Shown here: one piece after another, positions 1-6,107 of the stretch | Layout of the letters: each line of letters starts with the position of its first letter | Position numbering within the stretch: the stretch's first letter is position 1 | DNA from: an uncultured Bacteroidales bacterium | Lineage (GTDB): Bacteria; Bacteroidota; Bacteroidia; Bacteroidales; UBA932 | DNA: 8,999 nt | Direction of reading: 5' to 3' | NCBI GenBank assembly: GCA_937901105.1 | Contig: CALCHD010000184.1 | Location: forward strand, 1 to 8,999 | Notes under the pieces: generated by a model | Told to the model about the DNA's origin: nothing | The model's input: only the letters and a program-made list of their open reading frames with translations | Database searches by the model: none | Program-made: the position numbers and the translations under genes

Positions 1-303
1 ACATGGGCTTCTCCTGCATTCAATCCTTATGATGATGTAAAGCGTTGGGATGTTTTGTTGCTGCGGGAGGATTTTGTCCTGGTTTTGGGGGTGTTTCCGG
101 GATGTTTTGCTGCTGTGGAGGATTTTGTCCCGGTTTTGGGGGTATTTCCGGGATGTTTTGTTGCCGCGAGGGATTTTGTCCCGGAAATGGGGGTATTTCC
201 GGGATGTTTTGCAGCAGCGGGGGATTTTGTCCTGGTTATGGGGGTATTTCCGGGATGTTTTGCTGCAGCGGGGGATTTTGTCCCGGAAATGGGTGCGGAA
301 TGA
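1..303 (+). CDS. Possible 3' end of an upstream gene running into the repeat (partial, doubtful)
   Basis: Frame 1 has no stop from the window edge to a TGA at 301-303, so about 100 codons could be the C-terminus of a gene starting upstream. The part before the repeat reads TWASPAFNPYDDVKRW, with codon choices (GAT, CCT, AAG) like those of the confident genes downstream; this is the best sign of real coding. After that the frame enters the 51-bp repeat and gives a hydrophobic 17-residue period (for example FVPEMGVFPGCFAAAGD). Against coding: all three + frames are open across the repeat, because the unit lacks stops and 51 is a multiple of three. In addition, frame 1 places the largest share of between-copy differences at second codon positions. 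The true stop may therefore have been displaced by the repeat, or the repeat may be noncoding. I do not recognise the protein. Confidence 0.25.
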   Translation, partial: TWASPAFNPYDDVKRWDVLLLREDFVLVLGVFPGCFAAVEDFVPVLGVFPGCFVAARDFVPEMGVFPGCFAAAGDFVLVMGVFPGCFAAAGDFVPEMGAE

Positions 304-325
304 GGATGTTTTGTGCCGCGGATGT
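47..325. repeat. 51-bp tandem repeat (minisatellite), about 5.5 copies
   Basis: Units start with GGGATGTTTTG at 47, 99, 150, 201 and 252. A degenerate partial unit starting AGGATGTTTTG lies at 303. Spacing is 51 bp except for the first unit, which is 52 bp because of one extra G near its middle. The fifth unit diverges after about 40 bases. Differences between units cluster in two short blocks (unit positions 12-21 and 33-38), plus position 46, while the remaining bases are nearly invariant. The + strand is strongly keto-rich: one counted unit has 38 G+T of 51. The units are directly adjacent, with no spacers. The array ends just before the likely promoter of the downstream genes. Copy number could vary by slippage or recombination. 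Confidence 0.95.
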
Positions 326-331
326 GTATCG

Positions 332-363
332 TTTGGCAAAGGGATGATTTTTTTGTAAATTTA
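332..363 (+). promoter_or_regulatory. Candidate Bacteroidetes-type promoter for the amidase-uvrB-rsh-uvrA unit
   Basis: A TTTG at 332-335 is followed after 20 bases by TAAATTTA at 356-363. The Bacteroidetes housekeeping sigma consensus is TTTG, a spacer of about 19-21 bases, then TAnnTTTG, so the candidate matches all but the last base of the -7 box. Transcription would then start near 370, leaving a leader of only about 15-20 bases before the ATG at 388. The -33 box lies within about ten bases of the last degenerate repeat copy. No Shine-Dalgarno sequence precedes the ATG. This rests on motif matching only. Confidence 0.4.
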
Positions 364-387
364 CCCGGTTTAAAAATCAGAACAGAT

Positions 388-1911
388 ATGAGAAAAATTT
401 TCAGTTATATGGCAGTTGCGGCAATGTCTGCGATTGCTTTTGGTGCTAATGCACAGGAGGGCACTCTGGTGGTAAAAAGAGGCCAGGTTGATACAGTTTA
501 CAAGGCTAAACATCAGGTGCTTGGACTTGCGGCACCGCAGGCGGAGGTTGTAGTGAACGGCAAGGCTGTTAAGGCTTACAAGACCGGCAGCTGGGGAGTT
601 GAGCTTGAACTCACAGCCGGTGATAACCCAATTGAGGTAAAAAGCGGTAATGAAAGCAAGAGCTTCAACGTATATTACAGTAAAACCAGAAAACCTTTGA
701 CAGAAGAGCAGATGGCTGCAGCAAAAGCAAAACAGGCTGCAGAGATGGAAAAAGCCAAATTCTACCCTACAAGCGTTAAGGTTAAGAGCAAAAAATACTC
801 TTATTTGAATTACGGTGCCGGCACAGACCGTTTGGGCGGAGCAAAGATCAATTACCTTCCGGAGGGTATTGAGATGTACGCTGATGCGGAGAATGCAAAC
901 CTTTACAGAGTGAGATTGTCGCAGAACAGACATGCGTATATACCAAAGAGTCAGGTAGAGGTTGTGGGGAAGACAAATGAGGGTTATGACTTCATGCAGG
1001 AGAATGTGGTGTTGAGCGGAAGTTCAACTGCATACAATATGGGTTCATATGACAGGGTTTCAATTGGAGTAGGGGGCAAGAAGCCTTACATCGTAAAGGA
1101 GTATACAGATCCTCACAAGATTGTGGTTGATGTTTACGGTGTGCAGTGCAACTCAAACTGGCTTACCCACAAGAGCGGCCTGAAGAGTGTAGACAATATT
1201 GATGTTGAGAGCATTGATTCTGATGTTACAAGATTTACCATTTACCTTAAGACAAAATCTTCTTGGGGATTCAGCGCAAACTACAGCGGAAACAGCCTTA
1301 ACATTGATATCAAGCATGTTCCTGAAAAGCTTTACCTGAAGAACCTGACTATTGGAATTGATGCAGGCCACGGCGGACCTCAAAGCAATGGTGCAGTTGG
1401 CTTAAGCGGCCTTAAGGAGAAGGACATGAACCTTGATATGGCATATAAATTGAAGGCCATTCTTGAGAAGCAGGGTGCAAAAGTTGTCCTTACAAGAGAG
1501 GAGGATGAGGGAATGAGCATCCGTGAGAGACAGGACAAGATGATTGAGAAGAAAGCAGATATAGTAATCTCAATCCACTGCAACGCAGGCGGCAGCCCGC
1601 TTTCAACTTTGGGAACAAGTACTTACTACAGATACAACCCTTATAAGCCGTTGGCAGAGGATATCCTTGGCTACTTGCTTACAATGGACGGAGTGAAGAA
1701 CTTTGGAATGGTTGGCAACTTCAATTTCTCATTGAGTGCCATCACCGAGTTCCCTTGCGTGCTTGTGGAGACCTTGTTCATCTCAAGCCTTTGGGAGGAG
1801 GAGCAGCTTGCAGATCCTGCTTTCCGCCAGGCTATGATGGAGAATGTGGCAAAAGGTTTGAACGACTACATTAAAGAGTGCAGAATACTAGAGGGTCAGG
1901 CAAAGAAATAA
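388..1911 (+). CDS. Secreted N-acetylmuramoyl-L-alanine amidase (Amidase_3 family) with AMIN-like domain
   Basis: This is a zinc peptidase that cuts the bond between N-acetylmuramic acid and L-alanine of the peptidoglycan stem peptide, acting in the periplasm. I start it at the ATG at 388 (507 residues). An in-frame GTG at 313 would put 25 residues before a good signal peptide and would start upstream of the likely promoter. Residues 1-22 form the signal (MRK, hydrophobic core, cleavage after ANA). An Ig-like region covers about 26-104, an Ala/Lys/Glu-rich helical linker 106-130, an SH3-like region about 131-208 and an AMIN-like region about 209-315. The catalytic domain runs from about 320 to 500. 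Its zinc and catalytic residues are H328 (IDAGHGG), E344 (GLKEKDMN), H397 (ISIHCNAG) and E461 (VLVETLF). The Ig-like, SH3-like and AMIN-like calls come from sequence pattern and are less certain than the catalytic call. AMIN domains target amidases to envelope or septal sites, so a role in cell separation or wall turnover is likely. The gene is the first of the unit, 29 bases before uvrB. Confidence 0.92.
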   Translation: MRKIFSYMAVAAMSAIAFGANAQEGTLVVKRGQVDTVYKAKHQVLGLAAPQAEVVVNGKAVKAYKTGSWGVELELTAGDNPIEVKSGNESKSFNVYYSKTRKPLTEEQMAAAKAKQAAEMEKAKFYPTSVKVKSKKYSYLNYGAGTDRLGGAKINYLPEGIEMYADAENANLYRVRLSQNRHAYIPKSQVEVVGKTNEGYDFMQENVVLSGSSTAYNMGSYDRVSIGVGGKKPYIVKEYTDPHKIVVDVYGVQCNSNWLTHKSGLKSVDNIDVESIDSDVTRFTIYLKTKSSWGFSANYSGNSLNIDIKHVPEKLYLKNLTIGIDAGHGGPQSNGAVGLSGLKEKDMNLDMAYKLKAILEKQGAKVVLTREEDEGMSIRERQDKMIEKKADIVISIHCNAGGSPLSTLGTSTYYRYNPYKPLAEDILGYLLTMDGVKNFGMVGNFNFSLSAITEFPCVLVETLFISSLWEEEQLADPAFRQAMMENVAKGLNDYIKECRILEGQAKK

Positions 1912-1940
1912 GCCACCCCATAAAATAATCTTCCCGACGA

Positions 1941-3944
1941 ATGGATTTCAAGATTGAATCACCATACAAGCCTACGGGCGACCAGCCTACAGCAATCCGC
2001 GAGATTGCCAAGGCCATACAGGAGGGGCAGGAGGCGGTAACCCTTTTGGGAGTTACCGGTTCCGGCAAGACCTTTACTATGGCCAACGTGATTGAGAAGC
2101 TGCAGAGGCCGGCCCTTATCTTGAGCCATAACAAGACTCTTGCGGCGCAGCTGTATGGTGAGTTCAAGGCTTTCTTTCCAAACAATGCGGTGGAGTATTT
2201 TGTGTCGTACTATGACTATTACCAGCCCGAGGCCTACATGCCGGTAACCGATACCTACATAGAGAAGGACTTGAGCATCAATGATGAGATTGAGAAGTTG
2301 AGGTTGAGCTGTTCAAGCGCTCTACTGTCGGGAAGAAGGGATGTGATTGTGGTGAGCAGTGTCTCCTGCCTGTATGGTATTGGCAACCCTGCTGATTTCC
2401 ATTCCAATACGGTTTCAATTAAGGTGGGTCAGGTTTTCAGCCGTACCCAGTTCCTCTACAAGCTGGTGGACAGCCTCTATTCCCGCAATGACGTGGAGTT
2501 CAAGAGGGGAACCTTCAGGGTTAAGGGTGACAGCATAGACATCTACCTTGCATACGGAGATAAGGGTTGCAGGGTGATCTTCTTTGGAGATGAGATTGAG
2601 GAGATAGAGATGTTCGACCCTGTAAGCGGAGGCACGCTGGAGTTTGTGGATGAGATTTCAATCTTTCCGGCAAACATCTTCAGCACCACCAAGGAGAGGA
2701 TAAAGAGTGCGGTGTGGAACATCCAGGAGGACCTTACCCGACAGTGCGAGTTTCTCCACAGCATTGAGAAGCATGCCGAGGCCAAGAGGCTCAAGCAGAG
2801 GGTGGAGTACGACCTTGAGATGATTAAGGAGATAGGCTACTGCTCCGGCATTGAGAACTACTCCCGCTATTTCGACGGCCGTAGCGCCGGAACCCGCCCG
2901 TTCTGTCTTCTGGATTATTTTCCCGACGATTTTGTAACGTTCATTGATGAGAGCCACGTTACAATTCCGCAGATAAGGGCGATGTACGGAGGAGACCGGT
3001 CGCGAAAGGAGACATTGATTGAGTACGGATTCAGGCTTCCTGCGGCGGCAGACAACCGCCCGCTTAAATTTGATGAGTTTGAGGGGTTGAGCCGCCAGAC
3101 GGTGTTTGTGAGTGCCACTCCGGCGCCATACGAACTGGAAAAGAGTGGAGGAGTGATTGTAGAGCAGGTGGTGAGGCCTACAGGACTGCTGGAGCCTCCT
3201 ATTGAGGTGAGGCCTACGGCAGACCAGATTGATGACCTTCTGGAGGAGATCCAGATAAGGGTGGAGAAGGATGAGAGGGTGCTGGTTACAACCCTTACCA
3301 AGAGAATGGCCGAGGAGCTGGACAAATATTTGCAGAAGATGTATATCCGGTGCCGTTATATCCATTCAGATGTGGATACGATGGAGAGGATTGAGATTAT
3401 AGAGGATTTTCAGGCGGGCAGGTTTGATGTGCTGATTGGCGTGAACCTCTTGAGGGAGGGGCTGGATCTGCCGCAGGTTTCACTGGTGGCAATACTTGAT
3501 GCGGACAAGGAGGGGTTCTTGCGCAGTGAGACAGCCCTTACGCAGACGGCAGGCCGTGCAGCCCGCAATATAAACGGACTTGTGATAATGTACGCAGATA
3601 CAATTACAAAGAGCATGAAGCGTACAATTGACGAGACCAACCGCCGCAGGGAGAAGCAGATGGAGTACAACAGGGTGAACGGCATTGTCCCTACCCAAGT
3701 GCTCAAGAAAGAGAGAAATGTCCTTGACAGGGCCCCTGTGGGTACAGATTATGTGAGAGAAGAGGAAAAGGCAAGCGTTTTGCAGGATCCTGTAATCAGC
3801 AGCATGAGCAAGGAGCAGCTGCAGAAGGCAATGGCAAGTGCAAAACGTGAAATGGAGAAGGCGGCTGCAGACCTTGACTTTATAAGGGCGGCCAAATTCA
3901 GGGATGAAATGAAATATTTGGGAGAATTGATTTCTAAAAAGTGA
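1941..3944 (+). CDS. uvrB: UvrABC excinuclease subunit B
   Basis: This is the damage-verification helicase of nucleotide excision repair. UvrA loads it on DNA, it probes the lesion, and it then recruits UvrC for dual incision in the cytoplasm. The 667 residues match the usual family length. Visible features in order: the N-terminal motif SPYKPTGDQP (7-16); Walker A GVTGSGKT with K43; the aromatic beta-hairpin region YYDYYQPEAYMP (90-101), which inserts between the DNA strands; the Walker B-like motif DESH at 336-339; GDRSRKETLIEYGFRLP soon after it; helicase motif VI QTAGRAAR (535-542); and a C-terminal UVR motif (about 628-664) that contacts UvrC. All key motifs appear intact. The ATG at 1941 gives the conserved N-terminus directly. 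The leader has no Shine-Dalgarno site, and the 29-base gap to the amidase shows no promoter or terminator that I can identify. The stop is 7 bases before the next gene. Confidence 0.98.
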   Translation: MDFKIESPYKPTGDQPTAIREIAKAIQEGQEAVTLLGVTGSGKTFTMANVIEKLQRPALILSHNKTLAAQLYGEFKAFFPNNAVEYFVSYYDYYQPEAYMPVTDTYIEKDLSINDEIEKLRLSCSSALLSGRRDVIVVSSVSCLYGIGNPADFHSNTVSIKVGQVFSRTQFLYKLVDSLYSRNDVEFKRGTFRVKGDSIDIYLAYGDKGCRVIFFGDEIEEIEMFDPVSGGTLEFVDEISIFPANIFSTTKERIKSAVWNIQEDLTRQCEFLHSIEKHAEAKRLKQRVEYDLEMIKEIGYCSGIENYSRYFDGRSAGTRPFCLLDYFPDDFVTFIDESHVTIPQIRAMYGGDRSRKETLIEYGFRLPAAADNRPLKFDEFEGLSRQTVFVSATPAPYELEKSGGVIVEQVVRPTGLLEPPIEVRPTADQIDDLLEEIQIRVEKDERVLVTTLTKRMAEELDKYLQKMYIRCRYIHSDVDTMERIEIIEDFQAGRFDVLIGVNLLREGLDLPQVSLVAILDADKEGFLRSETALTQTAGRAARNINGLVIMYADTITKSMKRTIDETNRRREKQMEYNRVNGIVPTQVLKKERNVLDRAPVGTDYVREEEKASVLQDPVISSMSKEQLQKAMASAKREMEKAAADLDFIRAAKFRDEMKYLGELISKK

Positions 3945-3951
3945 GGCGATT

Positions 3952-6105
3952 ATGATACCGGAGAGTTTGAACAGCATTTTACAGAACTGCTCTGTTGAGC
4001 AGAAGGATTTGGTAGAGAAGGCATACAGGTTTGCCCATGCGGAGCTTGAGGGGCAGCTCAGGGGCAATGGACATCCGTTCATTGAGCACCCGCTGGGAGT
4101 GGCCCTTATTGTGGCAAACGAGATTGGACTTATGCCGGAGGCGGTGGCTGCAGTGTTCCTGCATGAGGCTACCAGAGGAAATGATGAGCGTCTGCAGGAG
4201 GTTGCCAGAGGGTACTCTGCAGAGATCATCACTATGGTTGAAGGGTTGAACAAAATATCGGGAATAACCCCTAAAGACACCAAGCTTCAGGCGGAGAACT
4301 ACAGAAAACTGATTGTCTCTTATTCAAAGGACCCGCGTGTAACCCTCATCAAGCTTGCAGACAGGCTTGAGATTATGCGTAACCTGGATATATTTCCAAA
4401 GAGCAGCATCATGCGCAAGGTTACCGAGACTATCATGCTCTATATTCCGCTGGCCCACCAGCTTGGAATGTACAATCTCAAGAGCGAACTTGAGGACCTT
4501 TACTTCAAGCATTCAGATCCGGAGAACTACCGTGCCATCACCAACAAGCTGAAGGCTACCGAGGGGGAGAGGGAGAAGCTGGCACAGGAGTTTGTGAAGC
4601 CGCTGGAGCAGTCGTTGAAGGAGAGCGGAATCAAGTACAAGCTTAAGGTGCGCACCAAGACAGCATATTCAATCTGGAAGAAGATGCAGAAGCAGAATGT
4701 GCCGTTTGAGGGGGTATATGATGTATTTGCAATGAGGTTTATCCTTGATGTGCCGCTTGAGAAGGAGCATGACTACTGCTGGGAGGTGTACTCACGTGTA
4801 ACCGAGGAGTACAAGCCGGATGTTAAAAGGTTGAGGGACTGGATCACCAATCCGAAACCTAACGGATACGAGTCACTTCATACCACAGTGCAGAACAGCG
4901 AAGGAACCCATATTGAGGTGCAGATACGTACAGTGCGCATGGATGATATGGCGGAGAACGGCCACGCATCGCACTGGAGCTATAAAGGAATCAAGAGCGT
5001 ACACGGCCTTGACGAGTGGCTGAAAGGGGTGAAGGCCATGCTGGAGAGCTCTGATCCTAGTACCTATACCAACGCTGTACAGCAGGAGCTGGACGAGATA
5101 TTTGTGTTCACCCCTAACGGAGACCTCAAGCAGCTTCCAAAAGGGGCAAGTGTGCTTGACTTTGCATTCAACATCCACTCAAACTTGGGTGTGAAGTGCT
5201 CTGGAGCAAAGGTGAACGGAAAGATAGCATCCATAAAGGATGAACTTCATACCGGTGACGTTGTGGAGATTATGAGCAACAAGAACCAGAAGCCGTCTGC
5301 AGACTGGCTCAAGATTGTTGTCTCATCAAAGGCCCGCAACCGCATTAAGGCAAAGCTAAAGGAGGAGGAGAACAAGCTGATGAAGCTTGGACGCGAGCTG
5401 CTGGAGCGCCGTATGAAGAACTGGAAGCTTGAACTCAATGACGATGTCCTTGCAGATATTGCCAAGCATTACAAGATGAAGGCTTCTGCAGAGGTGTTCC
5501 TGGCAATCTATCAGGAGAAGATAGACCTTCTGCAGCTGAAGGATTTCCTTACAAAGGGGCAAGAGGAGGAGAGTATTCTTCCCGACAGCAGGCAGGAGAG
5601 GGGCCCGTCAAAGCCAAAGGGCAAGTCTTCAGACAGCGACTATCTGGTTATCAGCGACAAGCTGAACAATATAAGCTTCTCAATGGCCAAATGCTGCAAC
5701 CCTATCTTTGGAGATGACGTATTTGGATTTGTGTCAGCAACAGGCGGCATAAAGATCCACAGGATCTCATGCCCTAATGCCTCAAGGCTTATTGAGAAAT
5801 ACCCTTACAGGCTCCAGAAGGTAAGGTGGAAACAGGTATCCAACACTACCCAGTTCCAGACAGGATTGAGGATTATTGGAGACGGTGATACCTCAATCGG
5901 TGCGCAGCTGATAGAGTGCATTACCAAGCAGGAGGCATCCATGAGGTCATTCAATATTGCAGAGAGGCGCAAGCCCGGCAATATGCAGGAGTTTGTGGCG
6001 GAGATTGGCATTTCAGTTGGAAACAATGCACACCTGGACAGGGTTACATCTGCCTTGAGAAAGATTAGAGAGGTTAAAACAGTGTTAAGGACAAGCCAGA
6101 AGTAA
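3952..6105 (+). CDS. relA: Long RelA/SpoT-homologue (p)ppGpp synthetase with a degenerate hydrolase domain
   Basis: This ribosome-associated stringent-response enzyme makes (p)ppGpp from ATP and GDP or GTP. The 717 residues cover the full long-RSH architecture. The HD hydrolase fold is at about 20-160 and the synthetase at about 210-345, with D257 (GVYDVFAMRF), RLRD (293-296), NPKPNGYESLHTTV (300-313) and E322 in EVQIRT. TGS follows at about 383-443, then a helical region, a charged linker (about 536-563), a Cys-rich ribosome-contact domain with C581, C582, H603 and C607, and a C-terminal ACT domain (about 648-717). In the hydrolase domain H46, H71 and D137 are kept, but the HDxxED motif reads HEATRG (71-76). 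The essential acidic pair is therefore lost and hydrolysis is unlikely. RLRD aligns with the RxKD motif of bifunctional Rel enzymes, not the ExDD of E. coli RelA. I use the symbol relA for a synthetase-only enzyme; a database may label it RelA/SpoT family. It lies 7 bases after uvrB and 2 bases before uvrA. Confidence 0.95.
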   Translation: MIPESLNSILQNCSVEQKDLVEKAYRFAHAELEGQLRGNGHPFIEHPLGVALIVANEIGLMPEAVAAVFLHEATRGNDERLQEVARGYSAEIITMVEGLNKISGITPKDTKLQAENYRKLIVSYSKDPRVTLIKLADRLEIMRNLDIFPKSSIMRKVTETIMLYIPLAHQLGMYNLKSELEDLYFKHSDPENYRAITNKLKATEGEREKLAQEFVKPLEQSLKESGIKYKLKVRTKTAYSIWKKMQKQNVPFEGVYDVFAMRFILDVPLEKEHDYCWEVYSRVTEEYKPDVKRLRDWITNPKPNGYESLHTTVQNSEGTHIEVQIRTVRMDDMAENGHASHWSYKGIKSVHGLDEWLKGVKAMLESSDPSTYTNAVQQELDEIFVFTPNGDLKQLPKGASVLDFAFNIHSNLGVKCSGAKVNGKIASIKDELHTGDVVEIMSNKNQKPSADWLKIVVSSKARNRIKAKLKEEENKLMKLGRELLERRMKNWKLELNDDVLADIAKHYKMKASAEVFLAIYQEKIDLLQLKDFLTKGQEEESILPDSRQERGPSKPKGKSSDSDYLVISDKLNNISFSMAKCCNPIFGDDVFGFVSATGGIKIHRISCPNASRLIEKYPYRLQKVRWKQVSNTTQFQTGLRIIGDGDTSIGAQLIECITKQEASMRSFNIAERRKPGNMQEFVAEIGISVGNNAHLDRVTSALRKIREVKTVLRTSQK

Positions 6106-6107
6106 AG

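Noticed and set aside
47..302. G-quadruplex cluster from the repeated runs of three to five G
   Set aside because: Loops between G runs are mostly longer than 7 bases, so no unit fits the usual quadruplex pattern; I cannot support it from sequence alone.
47..325. CRISPR array
   Set aside because: The repeat units are directly adjacent with no unique spacers, and the unit is 51 bp and internally variable.
47..325. Variable repeat of a diversity-generating retroelement
   Set aside because: There is no reverse transcriptase or template repeat in the window, and the differences between units are not limited to A sites.
313..387. GTG at 313 as the amidase start
   Set aside because: It would add 25 non-signal residues in front of a good signal peptide and would lie upstream of the likely promoter; the ATG at 388 fits better.
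370..933. Long minus-strand open frames opposite the amidase (also at 2658-3365 and 3480-4283)
   Set aside because: They lie wholly or almost wholly opposite confident genes with intact motifs, resemble no family I know, and look like antisense shadows.
1912..1940. Promoter, terminator or SOS box between the amidase and uvrB
   Set aside because: The 29 bases contain no convincing hairpin, TAnnTTTG box or palindromic operator.
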